Of a DNA stretch of 64,000 nt, positions 47,249 to 54,824 are shown piece by piece. The stretch comes from Devosia sp. (lineage in GTDB: Bacteria; Pseudomonadota; Alphaproteobacteria; Rhizobiales; Devosiaceae). The position numbers and the translations under genes were made by a program. The stretch is from assembly GCA_028290665.1 (NCBI GenBank), contig JAQGJK010000016.1, positions 32,707 through 96,706 on the forward strand, written 5' to 3'. Positions within the stretch are counted from its first letter, which is position 1, and each line of letters opens with the position of its first letter. Below the pieces are notes generated by a model. It was not told where the DNA came from, did not search any database, and was given only the letters and a program-made list of their open reading frames with translations.

Positions 47249-48547
47249 TCAATTCAGGGCTGGCCGCAGGGCCGGCCCTTTTTGTTTGCCGGTGCCGGTG
47301 ACCCCCTGCTTGAACGCCGTAACGCCCCAGATCAGCCCGACGATCAGGAAATAATGCCGCCAGTGGTCGGTGTCGATGATCGCCGCCTCGCCCGCGAGCG
47401 GGACGAAGGTGGCGACCAGGGGAATCAGCAGCAATCGGTGCGGACCGGCGCGAAGCAGACCTGCGCCGCAGCGCCACAGCGTCAGCACGATCAGCAGGTA
47501 GTAGAAAAACCCGCCGCCCCAGCCGTAATGATGCAGGAAAGTGACGTAGCTGTTGTGTGGCTGCTCGACGATCCGGAGTTCGGCGAACTCCATCGGCCCG
47601 ATGCCCCACGGATTAGCCAGCGCCAGTTCCCAGGCATAGCCCTGCCGCCCGAACCGCCCGGTTTCGCCGCTGTCGTAGTCCTGCGATTGGGTGCGGGTCG
47701 CCAGCATCTTTTCAACTGCCGGAATGCTGATCAGCGCGGCAAAGCCGGCCAGCAGCAGCGCTAGCCCGACCAGCACCTGGATCATCATCCGCACCTTTAC
47801 CCGCGCGCCAGCTTCCAGCAGGAACACCAGCCCGAACACGATCGCCGACGAGAACACCGCATGCCCCCACGCAGCGCGCGAAAAGCTGGCGAACACCCCG
47901 ACGACCAGAATGCCGACGATCAGGCCCGGCACCAGCATCTTCCGCCGGTCACCGACCAGCATTTGCTGCAGCGCATACATCGCCGGCAGGATCAGGAATG
48001 GACCGAACACGTTCGGGTCCTGGAAGAACGCCTTGGCGCGGCCATAACGCGTGAAAATCTCGCCGCCGGGCAGGATACCAAGATAGGCGAGGGTGCCGAC
48101 CAGTGCCGAAATCACAGCGATTATGGTATAGGCCTTGACGATCATCTTCATGCGCCGCTCCGGCGCGTCGGCGACGTAGTTGGCCACGAAATAGCTCGTC
48201 AACAGCAGGAAAATCGTCACCATCACGAAGATCAGCGCGTCGTTGACCGTGCTGTGTCGTACCTGGAAGGCGGCGATCAGTGCGAACGGTGTGAACCCGA
48301 CGAACACCACCAGCAGCCCCAGCATCGAGCGATGCAACCCGAACCCGGCGAGCAGCCCGGCGACGAGGACCAGCCCGAAGCTCAGCTCGTAAGGCGAGGG
48401 CTCGAACAGCACCATGCCGCCAGTGAAAATCCAGAACGCCACCGACCAGTCGAGCGCCTTGACGCTGACCGCGCGCATGAAGGCGAGGCCGGGTGGTTTC
48501 CCCCCGGCCTCGGCCTTGTGCAGCAGTTCGGTGTCGGCGGCGCTCAA
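47249..48547 (-). CDS. O-antigen ligase/polymerase-like membrane protein (ExoQ/Wzy type)
   Basis: 432-residue polytopic inner-membrane protein (about 10-12 hydrophobic segments) of the Wzy/WaaL/ExoQ group. The large periplasmic loop has EKMLATRTQSQDYDSGETGRFGRQGYAWELALANPWGIGP-type residues (GRFGRQGYAWELALANPWGI is visible) and PHNSYVTFLHHYGW, matching the conserved loop of O-antigen ligases. It probably polymerises the EPS repeat unit. The start is TTG 48547 overlapping the glycosylphosphotransferase stop (TTGA). Its C terminus overlies the terminator of the tRNA-Pro gene and ends one base from the tRNA 3' end. Confidence 0.86.
   Translation of the reverse strand: MSAADTELLHKAEAGGKPPGLAFMRAVSVKALDWSVAFWIFTGGMVLFEPSPYELSFGLVLVAGLLAGFGLHRSMLGLLVVFVGFTPFALIAAFQVRHSTVNDALIFVMVTIFLLLTSYFVANYVADAPERRMKMIVKAYTIIAVISALVGTLAYLGILPGGEIFTRYGRAKAFFQDPNVFGPFLILPAMYALQQMLVGDRRKMLVPGLIVGILVVGVFASFSRAAWGHAVFSSAIVFGLVFLLEAGARVKVRMMIQVLVGLALLLAGFAALISIPAVEKMLATRTQSQDYDSGETGRFGRQGYAWELALANPWGIGPMEFAELRIVEQPHNSYVTFLHHYGWGGGFFYYLLIVLTLWRCGAGLLRAGPHRLLLIPLVATFVPLAGEAAIIDTDHWRHYFLIVGLIWGVTAFKQGVTGTGKQKGPALRPALN
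47256..47283 (+). terminator. Terminator of tRNA-Pro, inside the ligase coding end
   Basis: AGGGCTGGCC-GCAG-GGCCGGCCCT then TTTT: a 10-bp stem with one G-U pair. It serves the tRNA on the plus strand while coding for the last residues of the ligase on the minus strand. Confidence 0.85.
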
Positions 48548-50064
48548 TACGCATTCTCGGATTTGCTGAACAGCGAGAACGGGGTCATGAACAGGATGTA
48601 GGCGTCGAGCAGGATTGACCAGTTCTCGATGTAATACAGGTCGTGGTTGACGCGCTGCATGATCTTGTCGACCGTATCGGTCTCACCACGCCAGCCATGG
48701 ATCTGCGCCCAGCCGGTGATGCCGGGCTTGACCTTGTGCCGTGCGAAATACCCTTCGACCGCCTCGTAGTACAGCTGGTTGTCGGCCTTGGCCTGCATCG
48801 CATGCGGGCGCGGGCCGACGATCGAAAGCTGGCCTTTCAACACGTTGAACAATTGCGGCAACTCGTCGATCGACGATTTACGGATGAACCGCCCGACTTT
48901 GGTCACGCGCGGATCGCCCTTGGTCACCAGTGTCGCCGCTGCCGCATCGGATTTGTCGGTATACATCGACCGGAATTTATAGATCTCGACCATGGTGTTG
49001 TTGAAGCCGTGTCGCTTCTGCTTGAACAGCACCGGCCCCTTGCTATCGAGCTTGATGGCGATGGCCGTCGCCAGCATGACCGGCGACAATACGACGATGG
49101 CGAACAGCGCCACGACCTTGTCGAACAGCCATTTGAGAATGAGGTTCCAGTCGGAAATCGGCCGGTCGGCCATGTCGAACACCGGCACGTTGCCGAGGTA
49201 GGAATAGGCCTTGCTGGTGAAGCGCAGCTTGCTCATGTGAGCGGACAGGCGAATGTCGACCGGCAGGACCCACAACTGCTTCAGCATCGCCAACACGCGC
49301 GTTTCAGCCGAGAGCGGCATCGACACGATGACCAGATCGATCGGCGTCCGCCGCGCGAACTCGATCAAATCGGCAACTTTACCGAGCTTAGGATAGCCGG
49401 CGACCGATTCCGGCGAGCGGACATCGATGCGATCGTCGAACAGCCCGAACAGCCGGATATCGCTGTCGGCGCCCTTGCGGATCGCCTCGATTAGCACTTC
49501 CGCGTCTTTGCCGCCGCCGACAATCACCGTCCGCCGCTTGAGCTTGCCGTCGGCGGTCCACTGGTTGATCAATGCCCTGAGCGACAGCCGAAACACCACC
49601 AGCAGCACGGCGCCACTGGCAAACCAGCTCACCAGCCAGACGCGAGAGACCATGTCTGAGGCTTTGAACAGGAAGGCGCCCATCGACAGGATCACCATCA
49701 CCAGCGACCAGGCGGCGAGGACGCGCCCGGTTTGGGAGACGAAGACGCGATAGATCGGGATGCGGTGTGTGCGCGCCGCGTTGAACATCACATTGGCCAG
49801 CAGTACTGAAGCCAGAATCACCGGGATATAGAATCCGTCCTCGGTGCCTCCGACGTAACTCTCGTAGATGGCATAGCCGAGCGTCGCCAGCAGCAGCGCT
49901 TCAATGGCCTGGACGATCCCGACGATGACGGTGCCCGAATAGGTCGGCTCGACCGGCGCGGCGACGATCCGCTCGGCTTCGGTCGAAAGGGTCACGGTGC
50001 CGCTCGCCCCCGCATTCCCCGCGACGTGATCGAGCACGGCTTGCTTGGGATCGATACGGAACAT
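48544..50064 (-). CDS. Undecaprenyl-phosphate glucose/galactose phosphotransferase (EPS initiation)
   Basis: 506-residue membrane enzyme that loads the first sugar phosphate onto undecaprenyl phosphate. N-terminal membrane helices (about 40-165) and a nucleotide-sugar-like Rossmann segment (RRTVIVGGGKDAEVLIEAI) precede the C-terminal PglC/WcaJ-type catalytic domain: GPVLFKQKRHGFNN, KFRSMYTD, RVTKVGRFIRKSSIDELPQLFNVLKGQLSIVGPRPH and ITGWAQIHGWRGETDT. Start ATG 50064; the ligase gene overlaps its stop. Sugar specificity is not decidable. Confidence 0.93.
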   Translation of the reverse strand: MFRIDPKQAVLDHVAGNAGASGTVTLSTEAERIVAAPVEPTYSGTVIVGIVQAIEALLLATLGYAIYESYVGGTEDGFYIPVILASVLLANVMFNAARTHRIPIYRVFVSQTGRVLAAWSLVMVILSMGAFLFKASDMVSRVWLVSWFASGAVLLVVFRLSLRALINQWTADGKLKRRTVIVGGGKDAEVLIEAIRKGADSDIRLFGLFDDRIDVRSPESVAGYPKLGKVADLIEFARRTPIDLVIVSMPLSAETRVLAMLKQLWVLPVDIRLSAHMSKLRFTSKAYSYLGNVPVFDMADRPISDWNLILKWLFDKVVALFAIVVLSPVMLATAIAIKLDSKGPVLFKQKRHGFNNTMVEIYKFRSMYTDKSDAAAATLVTKGDPRVTKVGRFIRKSSIDELPQLFNVLKGQLSIVGPRPHAMQAKADNQLYYEAVEGYFARHKVKPGITGWAQIHGWRGETDTVDKIMQRVNHDLYYIENWSILLDAYILFMTPFSLFSKSENAY

Positions 50065-50143
50065 GGCACTGGCCTTACGGAACACACAACGCAACTGGCC
50101 AACTTTGCGCCGCGACCAGTGAAAACTCAGTGAAAAACTGCGG

Positions 50144-51274
50144 TTAAGGTCGTGTGACGACTCGGCGATACAGCGCCTCGATCTGGTCCGTCATGGTGCC
50201 GACGGAGAACCGGTCGCGGATGAAATTCAGCCGTTGCGCCGCTTCGGCCCGGGCCACCTCCGGCGTATCGAGCGCCGCCTGCATGAGTGCCCGCAGCGCC
50301 ACCGGATCGCCGGCTGGCACGAGGCTCTCTGCCGTCGGCCCGAAAATTTCCGGAATGCCGCCGACGCGCGACGCGATCACCGGCAGTCCGGCCGCAGCGG
50401 CTTCGAGCACCACATAGGGCAGGGACTCGGCGAGGCTCGGCACCACGACGACGCGGCCGAGCCCGAACATTTTCCGCGCCGGCTGCACGCCCGCCAGCGT
50501 CACGCGGTCAGCGAGCCCGGCCGCCTTGATCTGCGCCTCGAACGCTGCACGATCCGGCCCGTCGCCGGCCATGATCAGCGTTGCCAGTCGCCCGTCCGGC
50601 GCCCGCATCGGCTCCAGTGCCTCGAGCAGCACACCGACGCCCTTGAGCGTCCGCAGTTCGCCGATGAACACGAAATCCCGGGCGTCAGGCCCCGGCGATA
50701 CCGGTTCGAATTCCCCCGGCAGCAGCCCGTTGTGGATGACCGGGGCGACACAGGTCGGCACGACGATCTGGCGCGCGAAGGCATCATGGGCGAACTGGCT
50801 CTCGAAGATAATCGCGTTGGTCTGTCCGAGCAGCAGCTTTTCAAGTTGCCGGAAAATCCGCCCGGCGCCAGATCGTGGATCGAAATGCAGTACCCCCCCG
50901 TGCGGAGTGTAAAGCGCCGCCGCCTTGCGGTTGCCGATCCGCGCCAGCCGCGCGTTGAACCCGCCCTTGGCCCCGTGCCCGTGTAGGATATCGATGTCGA
51001 GGCGCTTCGCCAGCGCCCGGATTTTCAGCGGCGTCGTCAAATCCGCCGCGCCGAGGGTCCGTGGGATCGGCGGGCGATGAATCCCGAGCGTTACGTATTT
51101 CGCCAGGTCGCCGAGCTTGCTCTCGGTCGCCGCGTCGGATTTCTCGCTGTCGACCACCACTCCGATGACATGCCCGCGCGCCGCCAGTTCGCGCGTCAGG
51201 TCAAGCACATGGCGAAACAGGCCGCCAATGGGCGAGCGCATGATCTGCAGGATGCGAAGCGGTTTTTCGGTCAC
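50144..51274 (-). CDS. GT4 family glycosyltransferase (EPS cluster)
   Basis: 376-residue glycosyltransferase of the GT-B/GT4 fold. N-terminal RILQIMRSPIGGLFRHVLDLTRELAARGH, central HGHGAKGG and TPHGGVLHF, and the C-terminal nucleotide-sugar site in VVVPSLAESLPYVVLEAAAAGLPVIAS (E-x7-E-type element) are visible. It adds a sugar to the lipid-linked intermediate, presumably at the cytoplasmic face. The start is GTG 51274. It is transcribed towards the glycosylphosphotransferase gene, 79 bp away. Confidence 0.91.
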   Translation of the reverse strand: MTEKPLRILQIMRSPIGGLFRHVLDLTRELAARGHVIGVVVDSEKSDAATESKLGDLAKYVTLGIHRPPIPRTLGAADLTTPLKIRALAKRLDIDILHGHGAKGGFNARLARIGNRKAAALYTPHGGVLHFDPRSGAGRIFRQLEKLLLGQTNAIIFESQFAHDAFARQIVVPTCVAPVIHNGLLPGEFEPVSPGPDARDFVFIGELRTLKGVGVLLEALEPMRAPDGRLATLIMAGDGPDRAAFEAQIKAAGLADRVTLAGVQPARKMFGLGRVVVVPSLAESLPYVVLEAAAAGLPVIASRVGGIPEIFGPTAESLVPAGDPVALRALMQAALDTPEVARAEAAQRLNFIRDRFSVGTMTDQIEALYRRVVTRP

Positions 51275-51366
51275 GGCACTGCTCGGCTGACACGGCTCGA
51301 ACTTCCTGCCACGCCGAAGTTAACGATTCATCGGCAAGGACTTGGCCGCTCAACGGGAGGCTCTGG

Positions 51367-51384
51367 ATTAACCGAAAGCTTACG
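51367..51384 (+). promoter_or_regulatory. EPS-region motif, copy 1
   Basis: ATTAACCGAAAGCTTACG fits RTTAAC-N5-GCTTAY and lies in the divergent gap between the GT4 and flippase genes, about 73 bp before the flippase start. The half-sites repeat with an 11-bp period. Regulator unknown. Confidence 0.5.
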
Positions 51385-51456
51385 CTGCGCGCTCAACGTC
51401 CTTGTCTGAAACCGAACCAATGCCGCATTGCCGCGCTCAAGGAGCCTCGACTTCTC

Positions 51457-52758
51457 GTGAAAACCCTCTGGCGCTTCGTATTGCCGGTGTTCGGCCTGAT
51501 GGGCGCCCGGCTTGCGGGGGCGGGCTTCGGCCTGCTCAGCCAGTTGCTGCTGGCACGCTATTTCCTCGCCCACGATGTCGGCATCGCCTTCCTCGCCATG
51601 AGCATCACCGGCTTCGTCAGCATGGTGATCACCTGCGGCTACACCGCTATCGGCATGACCTATCTCGCTCGCTATTTTGCCCTTGATCGCCAGGGCCTCG
51701 TTGATGGCTTCATCGTGGCGGCGCGTCGCGACATGCTGATCGCTTCGGCCATCGTGCTGGTCATTGCAATCACCGCGCCGTTCCTGCCCCTCGCGCCCGA
51801 ACTCGGCCTCGCAATCCTGTTTGGCGGCCTCGCCGCGCTGCCGCATGCCTTGATCCGGCTCGACAATGCCATCGCCAATTCGCAACGCCGCTTTCACCTC
51901 GCCTACGTACCGGATTTCGTCTTCCGCTCGGGCCTGCTGGTGATTTTCATTCTCGGCATGGTGTTCTTCACCGGCAATCGCGACGTGCTGCCCGTGCTGG
52001 TTGCCTTCACCATCATCACCTTCGCGGTCGCGCTGGGGCAGGCGGCACTGCTCGGTCGCGACAGCGCCGTCGTGCCAACGCGCACCAAGCCGCGCCGCGA
52101 TCTCCGCCCGCGCTACCGCAATCGGGCCGCGGCGATGCTGTTCGTTTACGTCGTGACCTATACGACGGCCGATCTCATCGTCATGCTCGCCGGCTTTCTC
52201 CTGCCAACTCCGGATGTGGCGATCCTCGGCGTTGCCATCCGTCTCGCCGCTTTGGTCGGCTTCTTTAGCTCCGCCTCCCAGCAATTCGTGCTGCGCGACC
52301 TTGCCACGGCGATCAAGGACTCCCAGCCGGCACGCGTCAACGAACTGCTGCTGCGCACCAACCTCGTCGGCATCGCGACCATGGCCCTTGCCATCCTCGG
52401 CGTGGCGGTCCTCGGTCCGTTCATGCTGACGTTTTTCGGATCGCATTACGCGGCAGCTTACTGGCCGCTGCTGATCTTCCTTGGCAGTCAGATGTTTCGC
52501 ACTCTTGGCGGCATGAACGGCCAGCTGCTGGCGCTCGGCGGCCATCAATTGCGCAGCGCCACGCTGTGCCTAGTCGTTGTGGTCATTCTGGTTGGCTTGG
52601 CAGTGCTCCTCGCTCCGCAATTCGGAGTCAGTGGCATCGCACTTGCGGCCTTGGTCGCAGAGGCGGTGTGGGCCGTCGCACTTGCCTTTCAGGCGCAAAA
52701 GCTCGAGGGACGCCGCGGCGATATTGTCGGTTTGTTAACCTTACGGGCAGCGCGCTGA
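51457..52758 (+). CDS. Polysaccharide flippase (Wzx/MATE-like)
   Basis: 433-residue membrane protein with about 12 hydrophobic segments, resembling the Wzx/oligosaccharide flippase superfamily: LPVFGLMGARLAGAGFGLLSQLLLARYFLA at the N terminus, internal repeated helices and a C-terminal basic tail EGRRGDI. It would move the lipid-linked repeat unit across the inner membrane. The start is GTG 51457 with CAAGGAG upstream. ATP-grasp gene follows. Confidence 0.87.
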   Translation: MKTLWRFVLPVFGLMGARLAGAGFGLLSQLLLARYFLAHDVGIAFLAMSITGFVSMVITCGYTAIGMTYLARYFALDRQGLVDGFIVAARRDMLIASAIVLVIAITAPFLPLAPELGLAILFGGLAALPHALIRLDNAIANSQRRFHLAYVPDFVFRSGLLVIFILGMVFFTGNRDVLPVLVAFTIITFAVALGQAALLGRDSAVVPTRTKPRRDLRPRYRNRAAAMLFVYVVTYTTADLIVMLAGFLLPTPDVAILGVAIRLAALVGFFSSASQQFVLRDLATAIKDSQPARVNELLLRTNLVGIATMALAILGVAVLGPFMLTFFGSHYAAAYWPLLIFLGSQMFRTLGGMNGQLLALGGHQLRSATLCLVVVVILVGLAVLLAPQFGVSGIALAALVAEAVWAVALAFQAQKLEGRRGDIVGLLTLRAAR

Positions 52759-52876
52759 CCCCATTAACTTGTTACCTTAAGGGACGGCTTCTAGGATTTC
52801 GGCAGCATCTTGGACCCTCAATTGCACAGTTTTGTACATTTTCGGCCCCAGCCTGACGTTGTCCCCGGCCGCAGCC

Positions 52877-54142
52877 ATGACTGAGGTTGCCGCTGCGCCA
52901 GAACTCGCGCGCCAATCCATCGCCATTCGTCCCGGCGTCATCATCATGGGCGGCGCCTACGGCAGCGTCGCCGTCGCCCGGAGCCTTGGGCGGCTGGGAA
53001 TCCGCGCCTGGTTCCTCGGCAGCGATCATCCGATTGCCCGCCATTCGCGCTATGTCGAACGGCACCTGCAATGGCCGGGTCCGGCCGCCGCAGGCGCCTT
53101 GGACTACCTCCTCGCCCTCGCGACCACCGATCAACTCGACGGCTGGGTGCTGTTCCCGAGTGCCGACGGTGATCTTCAGTTCATTGCCCATAATCACGCA
53201 GCACTCGCGGCCCGCTTCCAGCTGTTTACCGCACCATGGCCTGCTCTCGAATCGTTGAACGACAAGGCGCAGTTGTATCGGTTGGCCGAACGGATCGGCG
53301 TTGATTACCCGCGGGTCTACGCCGACGCCGCCACGCTGGCGCCCGACCAGTTGAACTATCCCGTCGTCATCAAACCGGTATCGACCGAGCAGCCCAACGC
53401 GCTGACTCGCGCCAAGGCGTGGCGTATCGACAATGCCGCGCAGTATCGCGACAAAGCCGCAGAGGCCGTGCGGCTTGCCGGTCGGGCAGGGTTCGTCGTG
53501 CAGGAAATGATTCCCGGTGATGGCCGTACGCAATTCTCCTACGCGGCATTGTGGGACCGCGGCACTGAAATTGCGGCGTTCACGGCCCGTCGCACGCGCC
53601 AGTTCCCCATCGATTTTGGGTTCACCAGCACGTTTGTCGAAACCGTCCATGCGCCGCGCGTGGCCGAGGCAGCCCACAAGCTTCTGGCCGCCGAGGCCTT
53701 CCACGGTCTCGTCGAGGTCGAGTTCAAGTACGATACCCGAGCCGATAGCTACAAAGTGCTCGACGTCAACACCCGCACCTGGGCCTGGGTCTCGCTCGGC
53801 ACTGCTGCCGGCATCGATTTCCCGGCGCTGGCCTACCGCTTGGCCACCGGCGAAGCCCTGCCGCACCACGCTCCAGGTAAGGTCGGGGTCAGTTGGGTCC
53901 ACCTGTCGCGCAACGTCCTGTCGTTGCTGCAGAGTCTCCTCCGACGCGGCAATTTCGGTTTCGGCGCCGCCCGTTCGGTGTTCAAGCCATCGATGTCGGC
54001 GACCTTCGCCTGGGACGATCCGATGCCGGGGCTCGTCGAACTGCCGGTTCAGGTGTGGCGAACGCTGAAGCGGCTCATCGCTCGGCCGGCTATTCCACCG
54101 CCGGCTGCCGGCGAGACGATTAAAGCCAGCGCTCGAGAATAA
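52877..54142 (+). CDS. ATP-grasp carboxylate-amine ligase-like protein of the EPS cluster
   Basis: 421-residue ATP-grasp enzyme. N-terminal segment VIIMGGAYGSVAVARSLGRLGI is the dinucleotide-like preATP-grasp region; the ATP-binding part includes YPVVIKPV (lysine), VVQEMIPGDGRTQFS, and the metal/ATP-binding EVEFKYDTRADSYKVLDVN-type residues (VEVEFKYD, KVLDVNTRTWAW). These enzymes join a carboxylate to an amine or thiol using ATP. Whether it modifies polysaccharide, as its location suggests, is inference. Start ATG 52877 is chosen over the upstream TTG. Its last 23 bp overlap the export gene. Confidence 0.82.
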   Translation: MTEVAAAPELARQSIAIRPGVIIMGGAYGSVAVARSLGRLGIRAWFLGSDHPIARHSRYVERHLQWPGPAAAGALDYLLALATTDQLDGWVLFPSADGDLQFIAHNHAALAARFQLFTAPWPALESLNDKAQLYRLAERIGVDYPRVYADAATLAPDQLNYPVVIKPVSTEQPNALTRAKAWRIDNAAQYRDKAAEAVRLAGRAGFVVQEMIPGDGRTQFSYAALWDRGTEIAAFTARRTRQFPIDFGFTSTFVETVHAPRVAEAAHKLLAAEAFHGLVEVEFKYDTRADSYKVLDVNTRTWAWVSLGTAAGIDFPALAYRLATGEALPHHAPGKVGVSWVHLSRNVLSLLQSLLRRGNFGFGAARSVFKPSMSATFAWDDPMPGLVELPVQVWRTLKRLIARPAIPPPAAGETIKASARE

Positions 54143-54695
54143 CGATGGTGTCGCCGGGGAAGATCGGGAAATCGAGCCCGACCTTGCCCTTGATCATCTG
54201 CGAACCATTGCGCCGATAGACGATCGCCTTGCCGCGATCCGCCGATTCGCTGAAGCCGCCGGCAGTTGCCACTGCCGCCCGGATGGTCATCCCGTAGACG
54301 TAGGTGAACTGCCCCGAATTGGTGACTTCGCCCTCGATGAAGAAGGGCCGGTAAGTCTCGACTTCGACGGCTACGTCAGGGTTGCGCATGAAGCCGTTGG
54401 CCAGCGCCGCGCCAATCCGCCCGGCCGCTGCCTTGGTGGTTTCGCCGCGGACACTGACCGGGCCAACCAGCGGCAGCGAGAGAGCGCCGCTGTCATCGAC
54501 CCGATAGATGCCGGTCAATTGCGCATCGCCATAGACCGTCACCCGCACGGCGTCGCCGGTGTCCAACTGATATGGGCCCTTGGTCGCAATGTCATAGGTC
54601 GCCGGCTGCGACTGCGTCGTGCAGGCCGCGAGCGGGATCAGGATCATGAGGGCAAGTAAACGCAGCAGCGACATGGCGAACCCGGGAGTTTTCAC
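54120..54695 (-). CDS. Polysaccharide export lipoprotein (Wza/OPX type, short)
   Basis: 191-residue outer-membrane export protein. The lipobox is LAAC in MSLLRLLALMILIPLAACTT; then a polysaccharide-export domain (YQLDTGDAVRVTVYGDAQLTG) and a SLBB-like domain (FIEGEVTNSGQFTYVYGMTIRAAVATAGGF). It lacks the long C-terminal part of Wza, so the class is the short type that pairs with other channel parts. GTG 54695 has AGGGTGA before it; ATG 54674 is the alternative. Divergent from the Wzz-like gene. Confidence 0.9.
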   Translation of the reverse strand: MKTPGFAMSLLRLLALMILIPLAACTTQSQPATYDIATKGPYQLDTGDAVRVTVYGDAQLTGIYRVDDSGALSLPLVGPVSVRGETTKAAAGRIGAALANGFMRNPDVAVEVETYRPFFIEGEVTNSGQFTYVYGMTIRAAVATAGGFSESADRGKAIVYRRNGSQMIKGKVGLDFPIFPGDTIVILERWL

Positions 54696-54718
54696 CAGTT
54701 CACCCTGCTGCGCGTATG

Positions 54719-54736
54719 GTTAACAATTCGCTTATC
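54719..54736 (+). promoter_or_regulatory. EPS-region motif, copy 2
   Basis: GTTAACAATTCGCTTATC fits RTTAAC-N5-GCTTAY; it lies just upstream of the export gene, in the divergent gap, 49 bp from copy 3. Confidence 0.5.
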
Positions 54737-54767
54737 GCCAGGCAGCGTTTTCGCAAATTGCGGCACA

Positions 54768-54785
54768 GTTAACGGATTGCTTACC
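54768..54785 (+). promoter_or_regulatory. EPS-region motif, copy 3
   Basis: GTTAACGGATTGCTTACC fits RTTAAC-N5-GCTTAY, about 40 bp upstream of the Wzz-like start. A partial inverted copy, GATAAGC, lies at 54796-54802. Confidence 0.5.
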
Positions 54786-54824
54786 ACAGCCGTTCGATAA
54801 GCAGGCTGCACTGGAGAGAAGACC

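Noticed and set aside
51328..52548. 406-codon open frame on the minus strand opposite the flippase
   Set aside because: Antisense to a well-supported membrane protein; its Glu/His/Ala-rich product is expected from reversed membrane codons.
51367..54785. Reading the EPS motif as ordinary CtrA boxes
   Set aside because: CtrA needs TTAA at seven bases after the first TTAA; here that position is CTTA in all three copies, so a different or modified site is more likely.
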